64,000 bases of DNA from Paenibacillus harenae (GCF_030812415.1 NZ_JAUSST010000002.1:124001-188000); one strand, 5' to 3'; counted from the first letter of the stretch, positions 53,697 to 63,365 are shown. Numbers and translations: made by a program. Notes: generated by a model not told the origin, from the sequence alone.

Positions 53697-55508
53697 ATGC
53701 TGACCAAAGAACAAATTCAAATCCGCGATCCGTTCGTACTGGCTGTCAAAGCCGACAAGAAATATTACCTCTACGGAACGACGGATAAAAATGTATGGGA
53801 AGGAAAAGCGACCGGCTTCGATGTGTATGCGAGCACCGATCTTGATCGCTGGGAAGGGCCGTTCTCCGCTTTTCGGCCGGAAGAAGGCTTCTGGGCGGAC
53901 CGGCATTACTGGGCGCCGGAAGTTTATCTTTATGACGGCAAGTATTATATGTTCGCCAGCTTTAAGGCTGAGAGCAAACGCAGGGGCACGCAAATTCTCG
54001 TATCGGACGATCCGGTCGGGCCCTTCCGGCCGCATTCGGACGGACCCGTTACGCCCGGCGATTGGGAATGCTTGGACGGCACGCTGCATGTCGACGAGGC
54101 TGGTCAGCCTTGGATGGTATTTTGCCATGAATGGCTGCAGGTGCAGGACGGCGAAATGTGCGCCATCCCTCTCGCGAAGGACTTGAAATCGGCTGCCGGA
54201 GAGCCCGTGCTGTTATTCCATGCTTCCGATGCGCCGTGGGCTGTAGGAAGCGAAGATGCTTCTAACGGGAAGAAGAACTTCGTAACGGACGGGCCATTCT
54301 TGCACAGCGCGGCAAACGGGGATCTCCTGATGCTGTGGTCAAGCCACGGCGCGAACGGTTATGCGATCGGCATCGCCCGTTCGGACTCAGGCGATATCAG
54401 AGGGCCTTGGGTGCAAGACCGCGAGCCGTTATTCGGACAGGACGGCGGCCATGGCATGCTGTTTACTACGTTTGAAGGGGAATTGAGGCTTGCTATTCAT
54501 AGGCCCAATAACACTCCGAATGAAAGACCGCTATTTTTGCCGATTGCCGAGGAGAAGGGCAGATTAAGCATCAAACGGGAATTCAGCAATCCGATCGCCC
54601 TGCAAAGGGCGGACCCATGGATTTACAAGCATACGGACGGCTACTATTACTTTACCGCTTCCGTTCCCGCATACGATTGCATCGAGCTTAGAAGGGCAAG
54701 AACGATTCAGGAGCTCGGTTCCGCCGAACCGGTTGTCATTTGGCGCAAACACGATAAGGGCAGAATGAGCGGACATATTTGGGCGCCTGAAATCCATTAT
54801 ATCGACGGCAAATGGTACATCTATTTTGCCGCCGGCGGATCGGACGAGTACGAGACGGAATGGGAGATTCGCATGTACGTCCTTGAAAACGATGCCGCCA
54901 ATCCTCTGGAACCGACATGGGCGGAGAAGGGCCAGCTCCGAACGCATTGGGAATCATTCGCTTTGGATGCTACTACCTTCGAGCATGGAGGCGCAAGGTA
55001 TTTGGTTTGGGCGCAGCAGGGACCTGCCATGCAGGGAACCAATCTGTATATCGCCGAAATGTCCAATCCATGGACGATTAAAGAGAAGCAGGTCCTGCTC
55101 TCGAAAGCGGAATATGCATGGGAAACCGTTGGCCACAATGTAAACGAAGGACCTGCCGTGCTCAAGAGGAACGGGAAAGTGTTCATCAGCTATTCGGCAA
55201 GCGCTACGGACAGCAATTATTGCATGGGGCTTCTGACAGCTTTGGATACCAGTGACTTATTGGATCCTCAATCATGGACCAAATCGCCGGAGCCGGTGTT
55301 CCGGTCAAGCGAAGTAACCGGGCAATATGGTCCGGGTCACAACAGCTTCACCGTTTCGGAGGATGGGGCGGCCGATATTCTGGTCTATCATGCGCGAAGT
55401 TACAAGGAAATCGTGGGCGAACCGCTCTATGACCCCAATCGTCATACACGCACGCAAGAACTCTATTGGAATGAGGACGGAACTCCGAACTTCGGCATTC
55501 CTAAGTGA
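53697..55508 (+). CDS. Tandem GH43 glycoside hydrolase (two beta-propeller domains)
   Basis: I start at ATG 53697, behind AAGGAG, giving about 603 residues with no signal peptide, so it is cytoplasmic. The first five-bladed propeller (about 5-290) has IRDPFV with the catalytic-base Asp, then HYWAPEVYLYDGKYYMF and DGTLHVDE. The second (about 295-600) repeats the plan: RADPWIY, HIWAPEIHYIDGKWYIYF, SFALDATTFEHGG and NEGPAVLKRNGKVFISYS (general acid Glu region). GH43 enzymes are arabinofuranosidases, xylosidases or exo-galactanases. The fusion of two complete copies suggests attack on a mixed oligosaccharide such as arabinogalactan fragments imported by the neighbouring ABC transporter. The specificity is inference. 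The 190 bases after the stop hold only an imperfect GC-rich hairpin (55623-55648). Confidence 0.88.
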   Translation: MLTKEQIQIRDPFVLAVKADKKYYLYGTTDKNVWEGKATGFDVYASTDLDRWEGPFSAFRPEEGFWADRHYWAPEVYLYDGKYYMFASFKAESKRRGTQILVSDDPVGPFRPHSDGPVTPGDWECLDGTLHVDEAGQPWMVFCHEWLQVQDGEMCAIPLAKDLKSAAGEPVLLFHASDAPWAVGSEDASNGKKNFVTDGPFLHSAANGDLLMLWSSHGANGYAIGIARSDSGDIRGPWVQDREPLFGQDGGHGMLFTTFEGELRLAIHRPNNTPNERPLFLPIAEEKGRLSIKREFSNPIALQRADPWIYKHTDGYYYFTASVPAYDCIELRRARTIQELGSAEPVVIWRKHDKGRMSGHIWAPEIHYIDGKWYIYFAAGGSDEYETEWEIRMYVLENDAANPLEPTWAEKGQLRTHWESFALDATTFEHGGARYLVWAQQGPAMQGTNLYIAEMSNPWTIKEKQVLLSKAEYAWETVGHNVNEGPAVLKRNGKVFISYSASATDSNYCMGLLTALDTSDLLDPQSWTKSPEPVFRSSEVTGQYGPGHNSFTVSEDGAADILVYHARSYKEIVGEPLYDPNRHTRTQELYWNEDGTPNFGIPK

Positions 55509-55699
55509 GTACCGAGAAGGAATATGTTGACTAGCGTTGAAGATGCGCTCGGCAATGAGTGATCCTAAGCTCGATCCGCTGCATAAAGCGCGGCGATAGC
55601 CTTTGGCTCCGACAAATGATTTGGAGGCGGCTTCCCTAGCCGCGCTCCATATTCATTCGCTGGGCGTTCCAACGCAACGCCAGTCTGTCGTTAGGAGAC

Positions 55700-55858
55700 C
55701 TATTTCTTGATCAGATTCAAGAGAAGCGCCTGCTCCTCCGTTAATATAAATTCCTCCTGGGGCCAAAATTCCTCATCTTCGTCTCTGCCGAAGAGACGAA
55801 GCAGCTCCTTCCATACCCCTTTTTCCATTGCTTCCGAAGCGGAAATCATGATCTTCAA
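55700..55858 (-). CDS. Small acidic protein of 52 residues, unknown function
   Basis: A short frame on the minus strand starts with TTG 8 bases after a perfect GGAGG. It reads MKIMISASEAMEKGVW, continues through a Trp/Glu/Asp-rich middle (RDEDEEFWPQEEF) and ends FILTEEQALLLNLIKK. The start pattern (MKIxxSAxEAxxKGxW) and the ending (xLTEEQAxxL) look like small single-domain Bacillales proteins I have seen without known function; this is recollection, not a search. It lies after an AraC gene on the same strand but 170 bases away, so it may have its own promoter. Codon use is gene-like. Confidence 0.65.
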   Translation of the reverse strand: MKIMISASEAMEKGVWKELLRLFGRDEDEEFWPQEEFILTEEQALLLNLIKK

Positions 55859-56028
55859 TGTTGTCACCTCCTGCAAGCACTATACGTTTCATTACACTTA
55901 TCATTGGGGAAATAAGCATTGTCTTATTCTTAAAATAATCTTTCACGGCAAAGTCCTCGCTCCGGGAGAGGCGATTCAAGCTGTAGGCAAGCTATCGCGA
56001 CGTATGTGGTTGTGCATCGCAACGGAGC

Positions 56029-56898
56029 TTAGCTCCTGGACTGCTGCAGCTTCCGATAGGCACGGGGGGACAGGCCTGACAGCTTCTTGAACACTTTGCC
56101 GAAGTGGGAAAAGTTCTCGAAACCGCATTGCTCCGACACCTGCGTGACGCTCCAGTCCGTTTCCCGCAGAAGGTATTCGGCCTCTTTGACGCGGGTGACG
56201 TTGATGTATTGGGTAAAGCCGAAGCCCGTCACTTCCTTGAAGACGCGGCACAGGTGGCCTTTGCTTATAAAAAATTGCTTGGCAAGATCGTCCAGTTGAA
56301 GAGGTTCCCTGAAGTGCAAATTAATGTGACGGGTGATATCCGTTACCTTCCGCTGGACCGGAGTAAGCTCAATATCCGGCATAGCCTTGCGTTTCAAGAA
56401 GTGGCGGGCAATGAACAGAAGCAATTCTATCGTCATGTTGCGGATATGCAGTCGATAGCCCGGGGGACATTCGCTTAGTTCTCTAAGCAGAGACCCAAGA
56501 AGCTGCTCCACGTGCATCCGTTCCTTGAGGTTCAGCTTAACGACCGGATGGTCAGCGGCGAAGGGGGCAAACAGAAGATCCTTATCCTCCGACGATAATT
56601 CGGATAAATAGGCTTGCTCGATATGAAGGACCACGCGTTCATGATTCGGTGTGCTCCGTTCGGTCGTCTTATGAACGGCGTTGGAACCGATGAGCACCAG
56701 ATCGCCGGGATGTACGTGGTAGACTGAATCTCTTATAAAGAAGTTCCTTTCCCCGCTAAACAAATAATAAACCTCGTATGCCATATGGTAGTGGCTGTTA
56801 TTCATGGAATGATAGCCGATTCTCCGGTCGAATTCGATCCACAAAGGATCGTTTATCGTGCCGAAGGTTAGACTTCCTGGAAGTAATGGATCAGTCAT
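56029..56898 (-). CDS. AraC-family regulator with cupin sensor domain
   Basis: I start at ATG 56898, after GAAAGGAG, giving 289 residues. The N-terminal half (about 1-165) is an AraC-type cupin sensor (HYHMAYEVYYLFSG...VHPGDLVLIGSNAVHKT). The C-terminal half (about 185-289) has two helix-turn-helix motifs (LDDLAKQFFISKGHLCRVFKEVTG and VSEQCGFENFSHFGKVFKKLSG). It diverges from the GH105 gene across a gap of about 200 bases and probably controls it in response to an oligosaccharide. No clear promoter could be chosen in the gap. Confidence 0.9.
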   Translation of the reverse strand: MTDPLLPGSLTFGTINDPLWIEFDRRIGYHSMNNSHYHMAYEVYYLFSGERNFFIRDSVYHVHPGDLVLIGSNAVHKTTERSTPNHERVVLHIEQAYLSELSSEDKDLLFAPFAADHPVVKLNLKERMHVEQLLGSLLRELSECPPGYRLHIRNMTIELLLFIARHFLKRKAMPDIELTPVQRKVTDITRHINLHFREPLQLDDLAKQFFISKGHLCRVFKEVTGFGFTQYINVTRVKEAEYLLRETDWSVTQVSEQCGFENFSHFGKVFKKLSGLSPRAYRKLQQSRS

Positions 56899-57100
56899 GG
56901 AAGGCTCCTTTCGCAGATAAAAAGACTTCTTCGTCATCCAGTATATCAATATAAACGGTATTCCAGGTATATTTGTGCATAAATGCGGGGAAATCAATCC
57001 TTTATTCATGCTAATCTTAATACAAGAGAAGTAATAAACAAGGATCACGCCATGACGAAGATTAAAAATCTCATAGCTTTGAGTATACGGAGGAATAAAC

Positions 57101-58138
57101 ATGCGAAAATTCGAATGCGACGAAATCGAAGTAAGAGAGCTTATTGACCGGGTAGCACGCAGAACGATGAATATGGATTTCACTTGGAACTGGTCTTGCG
57201 GGGTAGCTTATTACGGGATTAGCAAGGCGTGGGAAGTCACGGGTAATCAAGATTACATCGACTTTCTGGTCAAATGGGTCGACGAATATTTGGAGCTCGG
57301 GCTGCCGCCTATGATGGTCAATGCTTGTGCCATGGGTCATACGATGCTGACGCTGCATGAGGCGACGGGCGACTCCAAGTACCTTGACCTGGCGCTGCTG
57401 AAAGCCGAATATTTGCGAAAGGATGCCATCCGATTCGGGGAGGGCGTGTTCCAGCATACGGTTTCCTCCAAAAATGACTTCCCTGAGCAGGCATGGGCGG
57501 ATACGTTGTTCATGGCCGCCTATTTCTTGCTCCGGCTTGGATTCAAGCTGGACAAGAAGGAATACATTGACGATGCGCTCAATCAATTTTACTGGCATGA
57601 AGAGTACCTGCAGGACACGAAGACGAATTTGTTCTATCACGCATGGGACAATGTCAGAGGGGATCATCTCTCCGGTATTTACTGGGGTAGAGCCAATGCA
57701 TGGGCCGCATATACGATGGCGCAAGCTTATAAGATGTTGAATCCCTTTATGCCGATGTGGATGCAAATCGGAGGAGCGCTCGGCGATCAGTTAAGCGCTC
57801 TCGTCAGGCTGCAATCGCCGAACGGGCTGTGGCGCACGGTATTGAACGATGAGTCCTCCTACGAGGAAACGTCGGCCTCCGCCGGCATAGCCGCTTCGCT
57901 CGTCATCAATGGCCATCCGCTGCATCAAGACTATATGGCCAAAGCCTACAAAGGCATATTGGCCAACATCGATGAAGACGGCTCGGTCCGGAACGTTTCC
58001 GCAGGTACGGCGGTCATGTATTCCGCCCACGATTACAAAGTCATCTCCAAGAAGAGAGTGCAAGGCTGGGGCCAAGGATTAACGTTGGCCTATCTGGTAG
58101 CGCTGCTTCAGAACAAGGAAGTCGTCAGTAATATATAG
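57101..58138 (+). CDS. GH105 unsaturated rhamnogalacturonyl hydrolase
   Basis: This 345-residue cytoplasmic enzyme of the YteR/YesR family removes the unsaturated galacturonate left at the end of rhamnogalacturonan oligosaccharides by lyases. The alpha/alpha-toroid pattern is visible throughout (SCGVAYYGISKAWEVTG, AMGHTMLTLHEATG). The catalytic Asp lies in EQAWADTLFMAAYFL near residue 135, and the substrate-cleft phrase GIYWGRANAWAAYTMA follows. The length fits the family. GGAGG lies 6 bases before the ATG. It ends one base before the convergent regulator gene. Confidence 0.93.
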   Translation: MRKFECDEIEVRELIDRVARRTMNMDFTWNWSCGVAYYGISKAWEVTGNQDYIDFLVKWVDEYLELGLPPMMVNACAMGHTMLTLHEATGDSKYLDLALLKAEYLRKDAIRFGEGVFQHTVSSKNDFPEQAWADTLFMAAYFLLRLGFKLDKKEYIDDALNQFYWHEEYLQDTKTNLFYHAWDNVRGDHLSGIYWGRANAWAAYTMAQAYKMLNPFMPMWMQIGGALGDQLSALVRLQSPNGLWRTVLNDESSYEETSASAGIAASLVINGHPLHQDYMAKAYKGILANIDEDGSVRNVSAGTAVMYSAHDYKVISKKRVQGWGQGLTLAYLVALLQNKEVVSNI

Positions 58139-58139
58139 T

Positions 58140-58991
58140 TTAAACGCCCTGCGTATGCATGCTCCGGAATTGCTGCGGAGTCATGCCGACGAGGCGTCTG
58201 AAGCAGGAGCTGAAGTAGCTGGCCTGCGAGAAGCCAGTCTCGAACGCGATTTGCTTGACGGTTAACGAAGTGGAAGCCAGAAGACGTTTCGCTTGGATCA
58301 ATCGCGATTCCAACAGGAAATCGGGAAAGGACATGCCGAATGTCTGACCGAACTTCCGGCTAAAGTAATGCGTGCTGTATCCCGCGAGAGCGGCGGCTTG
58401 TTCGATGGAGAACGGCTCGCTGCTGCGGGAGCGCACGTAGTTGGCGACGGCACGGATTTTATCGGCGGCTAGGTTGATCGGCTCGTTCAATCGGTCAGCT
58501 CCGAATTGCAGCTGGGTCAGCATTTCGTACAGCGTCGATGCGACGCGAAATTCATCCTCGATCCGGTAGGACCTCCCGAGTACAAGCAACTTGTCCATCA
58601 GCGCCTCGACTGGAGGCATATCCGCAATGGAGAACAGCCAGGGCTCGTCAATCCCTTTCCCGTCGAACAATTCCTCAAGTCGTTCCCCGAAGAAATGAAC
58701 CCATCTGATATTCCAAGGCTCATAAGGGTCCGATCTATAGCTTTGCCGGAGACCGGGTCCATACAGAAATCCTTGTCCACCTGCCAGCTCATACCGTTTG
58801 CCTTCGGTGAACACGCAGCCTTTGCCATCCAGCACGATATGCAAATTGTAGAAACGGTCCAAATTGAATTCCGTCGTTCGATAACTTCGATTCACGCTAT
58901 GTTCGGGAAAATCGCGGTAACCGCCGATAAAATCGGGAAAGCACACATGTCTCGGAAACAGAGGCTTTGGGAGAAAGATATGTTCGCGCAT
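58140..58991 (-). CDS. AraC-family regulator beside the GH42 gene
   Basis: I start at ATG 58991, behind AAAAGGAG, giving 283 residues. Residues 1-160 form an AraC-type ligand-binding cupin domain (RFYNLHIVLDGKGCVF...GFLYGPGLRQSY). The last 100 residues hold two helix-turn-helix motifs (IEQAAALAGYSTHYFSRKFGQTFG and IAFETGFSQASYFSSCFRRLVG). It diverges from the GH42 gene across about 195 AT-rich bases and converges with the GH105 gene, so control of the beta-galactosidase is the likeliest role, by inference. Confidence 0.9.
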   Translation of the reverse strand: MREHIFLPKPLFPRHVCFPDFIGGYRDFPEHSVNRSYRTTEFNLDRFYNLHIVLDGKGCVFTEGKRYELAGGQGFLYGPGLRQSYRSDPYEPWNIRWVHFFGERLEELFDGKGIDEPWLFSIADMPPVEALMDKLLVLGRSYRIEDEFRVASTLYEMLTQLQFGADRLNEPINLAADKIRAVANYVRSRSSEPFSIEQAAALAGYSTHYFSRKFGQTFGMSFPDFLLESRLIQAKRLLASTSLTVKQIAFETGFSQASYFSSCFRRLVGMTPQQFRSMHTQGV

Positions 58992-59186
58992 GTCGGTGCT
59001 CCTTTTCTTTGGTCGCATGATATTATAACAAGTTGCTCTTTTTATGAACATTATACAAGAAAAGTGATGTTTCATGATGACAATATTTTAATAGACATCG
59101 CATGTATTTGTTATTTTAATGCACCTATTGATCTTCTAAAATGGAGTTGTTACGGAAAGAAACAGCGTACAAGGGAGAGATGATGG

Positions 59187-61199
59187 ATGCAGCAATTGCT
59201 ATATGGCGTTGCCTATTATGACGAATATATGCCCTATGAACGGCTTGACGAAGATATCCGAATGATGAAAGCGGCGGGCATTAATCTCGTCCGCATCGCG
59301 GAGTCGACATGGAGCACGCACGAGCCGCAGAACGGCGTCTTCGACTTCACGAGCGTCGATCGCGTCCTTGACGCCATGCACAAGGCAGGCATTAGCGTCA
59401 TTGTCGGAACGCCGACCTATGCGGTGCCGACATGGATGGTGAAGGAGCATCCCGACGTGCTGGCGGAGACGCCGAACGGTCCCGGCCGATACGGCGCCCG
59501 GCAGATCATGGATATTGCGAACCCGACTTATCTATTCTACTCTGAACGCATCATTCGCAAGCTGATCGGGCGCGTATGCGGACATCCCGCGGTTATCGGC
59601 TATCAGGTCGACAACGAGACGAAGCATTACCATACGAGCGGTCCGAATGTGCAGCTCCAGTTCGTCAAAGCGATGAAAAATAAATTCGGGACGGTTGAGC
59701 GGTTGAACGAGGAGTTCGGCCTCGATTATTGGAGCAACCGGATCAACGGCTGGGAGGATTTTCCCTCCGTCGTCGGCACGATCAACGGCAGCTTGGGCGC
59801 GGAGTTTGCGCGCTTCCAGAGGGGGCTCGTCACCGAATTTTTGGCTTGGCAAGCCTCAATCGTGAACGAATACAAACATGCGGATCAGTTCGTCACCCAT
59901 AATTTCGACTTCGGCTGGCGGGACGGCTCGTTCGGCGTTCAGCCCGACGTCGATCACTTCGCGGCGGCGGAAGCGCTCGACATTGCGGGCGTCGATATTT
60001 ACCACCCTTCGCAGGATTTATTGACAGGCAAGGAAATTTCGTACTGCGGCGACTCGACCCGTTCGCTCAAAGGGAGCAATTACTTCGTGCTGGAGACGCA
60101 GGCGCAGGCGTTTCCGCATTGGACGCCTTATCCAAGGCAGCTGCGGCTGCAAGCGTTCAGCCATCTTGCTTCCGGCGCCAACATGGTCGAGTATTGGCAT
60201 TGGCATTCGATTCATAACTCCGCAGAGACGTATTGGAAAGGTTTGCTCAGCCATGATCTCGGTCCGAATCCGACCTACGAGGAAGCGATGACGATCGGGC
60301 GCGATTTCGCGAGGCTGTCTTCGAAACTGATTCATTTGAAGAAGAGCAACCGGGCGGCCATCCTCGTGAGCAACGAAGCGTTGACAGCGCTGGAATGGTT
60401 CCGATTGCCGGGGGGCAAGGCTGCTTACAACGACATCGTCAGGCTGATGTACGATCGTCTGTACGAGATGAACATTGGCTGCGATATTTTGCACCCGGGA
60501 TCGCAAAACTTCGAAGATTACGATCTGATCGTAGTACCCGCTCTATATGCCGCTTCGGACGAGCTGCTCTCCCGCTTGAACCGATACGCGGAGAACGGCG
60601 GCCGCATCGTGTATACGTTCAAGAGCGGATTCGCGAATGAACATATCAAGGTTCGTACGGATGCTCAGCCCGGTCTGATCGGCGAAGCATGCGGCGTGCG
60701 ATACAGCCAATTCATCGAACCGAAATCGGTATCGCTTAAAGGCGATCCGTTCGGGGTGGGAGCGGACAACAACGACGTTACGGTATGGATGGAGCTGCTT
60801 ACGCCGACGACGGCGGAGGTGCTCGCTTGGTACGATCATCCGCAATGGGGCCAATATGCGGCTATTACCGAGAACCGCTACGGCAAAGGGATCGCGACGT
60901 ATATCGGCTGCCTGCCGAGCGAAGCGGTTATGGGCAAGGTGCTGGAACGGGCTTGCAAGGACGCGGGATTGTGGGGCTTGGATCAGGAGCTTGCGTTTCC
61001 ATTGATCGTGAAGAGCGGAACGAATGAAGAGGGACGGACGATCCGGTACTATTTCAATTATTCGGCGGGCACGAAATCATTCGCCTATCCTTACGCGAAA
61101 GGCACGGAATTGCTAGCTGATCGTCCGGTTTCCCAAGGAGAGCTGATCGAGCTGGAACGGTGGGGAGTCGCGATTATCGAAGAAGAAACGAAGATCTAA
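59187..61199 (+). CDS. GH42 beta-galactosidase
   Basis: This 670-residue cytoplasmic beta-galactosidase probably removes terminal galactose from imported galactan or arabinogalactan oligosaccharides. The family start LLYGVAYYDEYMP is followed by a TIM barrel (about 5-380) with acid/base Glu in GYQVDNETK near residue 148 and nucleophile Glu in FVLETQAQ near 304. The trimerisation-type Rossmann domain and C-terminal beta domain follow (NGGRIVYTFKSGF..., ending GVAIIEEE). ATG 59187 follows GGGAGAG. The length matches GH42. It has a terminator directly after, so it is transcribed alone. Confidence 0.94.
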   Translation: MQQLLYGVAYYDEYMPYERLDEDIRMMKAAGINLVRIAESTWSTHEPQNGVFDFTSVDRVLDAMHKAGISVIVGTPTYAVPTWMVKEHPDVLAETPNGPGRYGARQIMDIANPTYLFYSERIIRKLIGRVCGHPAVIGYQVDNETKHYHTSGPNVQLQFVKAMKNKFGTVERLNEEFGLDYWSNRINGWEDFPSVVGTINGSLGAEFARFQRGLVTEFLAWQASIVNEYKHADQFVTHNFDFGWRDGSFGVQPDVDHFAAAEALDIAGVDIYHPSQDLLTGKEISYCGDSTRSLKGSNYFVLETQAQAFPHWTPYPRQLRLQAFSHLASGANMVEYWHWHSIHNSAETYWKGLLSHDLGPNPTYEEAMTIGRDFARLSSKLIHLKKSNRAAILVSNEALTALEWFRLPGGKAAYNDIVRLMYDRLYEMNIGCDILHPGSQNFEDYDLIVVPALYAASDELLSRLNRYAENGGRIVYTFKSGFANEHIKVRTDAQPGLIGEACGVRYSQFIEPKSVSLKGDPFGVGADNNDVTVWMELLTPTTAEVLAWYDHPQWGQYAAITENRYGKGIATYIGCLPSEAVMGKVLERACKDAGLWGLDQELAFPLIVKSGTNEEGRTIRYYFNYSAGTKSFAYPYAKGTELLADRPVSQGELIELERWGVAIIEEETKI

Positions 61200-61226
61200 G
61201 GTTAAGAATTACGAATCTCTATTTTG

Positions 61227-61254
61227 AAGGGTCTGCCATTCGGCAGGCCCTTTC
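61227..61254 (+). terminator. Rho-independent terminator after the GH42 gene
   Basis: An 11-bp stem (AAGGGTCTGCC / GGCAGGCCCTT, one wobble pair) with an ATTC loop is followed by a short T-run. Confidence 0.85.
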
Positions 61255-61303
61255 TTCATGGTTACAATCACGCTAAAGCAACCAATGACAACGATCGCAA
61301 CTA

Positions 61304-61466
61304 ATGACAATGCCCTGCAAATCCCCGCCGGAATGGCATGCGGCCGCCAATCTGATCAAGCAGGGACTATCGACGGCAATCAAGGGGCGCTCGTATGATG
61401 AAGCTGCAGATCCAATCACCCAAGCGCTTGCGGCTTGCAACGAGGAAACGAAAGGAAGGAAGCAGC
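61304..61466 (+). pseudogene. Possible C-terminal scrap of a solute-binding protein
   Basis: In this leader of the permease gene one frame reads PEWHAAANLIKQGLSTAIKG and then RSYDEAADPITQALAACNE, which resembles the last helices of sugar ABC transporter binding proteins (the kGxxsxeeAlxxa ending). There is no gene start, and the frame runs on into the permease gene. It may be chance. The rest of the 267-base gap shows no clear promoter. Confidence 0.25.
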
Positions 61467-62426
61467 ATGTTAAAAAGGAATACAACGGCAATGCGCGTCT
61501 CTGCGCCGCCGGCCTCAATGTCGTCGACATTGGTCGGCAGGCTCATGCGGAACCGGTGGCTCTATATGATGGTTCTCCCGGGCTTATTGTACTTTCTCGT
61601 CTTTAAGTATTGGCCGATGTACGGCATCTTCATCGCCTTTCAAGACTTTCAGCCGTTTCTGGGCTTCTGGGACAGTCCGTTCGTAGGCTTTAAGCATTTC
61701 GAGCGTCTTTTCGGCGATTCCAACTTTAGGCTCCTGTTTCGGAATACGCTCATCCTGGCCACGTACAACATCCTGTTTTTCTTTCCGCTGCCGATTATCA
61801 TCGCGCTTATGCTGGGCGAGCTAAGGCAGGAATTCACGAAGCGCATCGTACAAACGTTGGTGTACATCCCTCACTTTATGTCTTGGGTTGTCGTCGTGGG
61901 CATTGCCTACATGTTCCTGACGACGGAAGGCGGCATTATGAACGAGCTGCTGGTCCGTTTCGGCGGCGAAAAGATTAATTTTCTCGTGAGCAACGAGTGG
62001 TTCCGGACGATCATTACGGCCGAGGTGATGTGGAAGGAAACGGGCTGGGGAACGATCATTTTCCTTGCGGCGTTGTCCGGCATAGACCCGCAGCTGTATG
62101 AAGCGGCGCGGATGGACGGCGCGAACCGGCTGCGCCAACTGTGGCATATAACGCTGCCGGCCATTCGCAGCACCATCATTATTCTGCTCATCCTGCGTCT
62201 TGGCCACTTTCTCGATACGGGTTTCGAACAAATTTTCCTGATGCTTAACGCGATGAACCGCGAGGTCGGAGAGGTGTTCGACACCTACGTCTACTCCGTC
62301 GGGATCAGCCAGGGACAGTACAGCTTCAGTACGGCTGTCGGCGTCTTCAAGTCGATCGTCGGCTTGATCCTTGTCGTCGCAGCGAACCGTCTGGCCAAAA
62401 GATTCGGAGAAGAAGGCATCTATTAG
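61467..62426 (+). CDS. lplB: Lpl-type carbohydrate ABC transporter permease 1
   Basis: I start at ATG 61467, behind GGAAGG, giving 319 residues with six membrane helices. Family features are the N-terminal NRWLYMMVLPGLLYFLVFKYWPMYG, the FQDFQPFLGFWDSPFVGFKHFERLF segment typical of LplB/YtcP-type importers, and the EAA loop (YEAARMDGANRLRQLWHITLPAI) that contacts the ATPase. No ATPase gene is in view; such importers commonly share a housekeeping MsmX-type ATPase. It is first in an importer operon with a second permease and a binding lipoprotein, placed after GH42 and GH105, so oligosaccharides from pectin side chains are the likely cargo, by inference. Confidence 0.93.
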   Translation: MLKRNTTAMRVSAPPASMSSTLVGRLMRNRWLYMMVLPGLLYFLVFKYWPMYGIFIAFQDFQPFLGFWDSPFVGFKHFERLFGDSNFRLLFRNTLILATYNILFFFPLPIIIALMLGELRQEFTKRIVQTLVYIPHFMSWVVVVGIAYMFLTTEGGIMNELLVRFGGEKINFLVSNEWFRTIITAEVMWKETGWGTIIFLAALSGIDPQLYEAARMDGANRLRQLWHITLPAIRSTIIILLILRLGHFLDTGFEQIFLMLNAMNREVGEVFDTYVYSVGISQGQYSFSTAVGVFKSIVGLILVVAANRLAKRFGEEGIY

Positions 62427-62446
62427 AAAAGGAGCGTTGAACCGTT

Positions 62447-63328
62447 ATGCCGATCAAGCAAAGCTGGGGGAGCCGGATATTCGATAGCTTGAACATCACA
62501 TTGTTGCTTGCGTTCGCTTTGATTACCGTCATCCCGTTCATTTATGTCATTGCCGGCTCGTTCGCCACGCAGAAAGAATTGCTGATGCGCGGGTTTATCC
62601 TATTCCCGACCGAATTTTCCCTTGATGCGTACAAGTATATTTTCTCTACCCAAACGCTTGTCAGGAGCTTATCCGTAACCGTTTACATTACTGTCGTCGG
62701 CACGCTGATCAACATTTTCTTTACCTGCTTAATGGCGTATCCGTTAGCCCGCAAGGACATGGACTTCCGCAAGCCGATCTTAATGCTGATCGTGTTCACG
62801 ATGCTGTTCAGCGGCGGGATGATTCCGACGTTTCTCGTCGTGAAGGAGCTGGGAATGATCGATACCTATTGGTCGCTGCTGATCCCGGGCGCGATCAGCG
62901 CCTTTAACTTGATTATAATTCGTAACTTCTTTCAGCAGCTGCCCGACGGGCTGGAGGAATCCGCCAAGATCGACGGCTGCAACGACCTGGGCATCTTTCT
63001 AAGAATCGTGCTTCCGCTATCCATGCCCGCGATTGCGACCTTCTCGTTATTTTACGCGGTAGGCCACTGGAATACGTTTTTTAACGCGGTGCTGTATATC
63101 AACGACAATACGAAATGGCCGATTCAAGTGCTCTTGAGACAGATTGTTATCTTGGCTTCAGGCGGCATTGGCGATTCGAATGCCATGGAGTCGGATTACG
63201 TCACTCCGCCGGATCAAGCGGTTAAGATGGCGGTAATCGTGGTATCTACTCTTCCGATCTTGCTTGTATACCCCTTTCTTCAGAAGCATTTCGCCAAAGG
63301 GGTATTGCTGGGCTCGGTTAAGGGATGA
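62447..63328 (+). CDS. lplC: Lpl-type carbohydrate ABC transporter permease 2
   Basis: This 293-residue membrane permease partners the preceding one. It has six hydrophobic segments, the family phrase GGMIPTFLVVKELGMIDTYWSLLIPG and the EAA loop (EESAKIDGCNDLGIFLRIVLPLSMP). It begins 20 bases after the first permease, behind AAAGGAG, and ends LLGSVKG as usual for LplC/YtcP relatives. Confidence 0.93.
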   Translation: MPIKQSWGSRIFDSLNITLLLAFALITVIPFIYVIAGSFATQKELLMRGFILFPTEFSLDAYKYIFSTQTLVRSLSVTVYITVVGTLINIFFTCLMAYPLARKDMDFRKPILMLIVFTMLFSGGMIPTFLVVKELGMIDTYWSLLIPGAISAFNLIIIRNFFQQLPDGLEESAKIDGCNDLGIFLRIVLPLSMPAIATFSLFYAVGHWNTFFNAVLYINDNTKWPIQVLLRQIVILASGGIGDSNAMESDYVTPPDQAVKMAVIVVSTLPILLVYPFLQKHFAKGVLLGSVKG

Positions 63329-63365
63329 AGATATAATAGAGAGATGGCAAAGGGAGGATTTAAGC

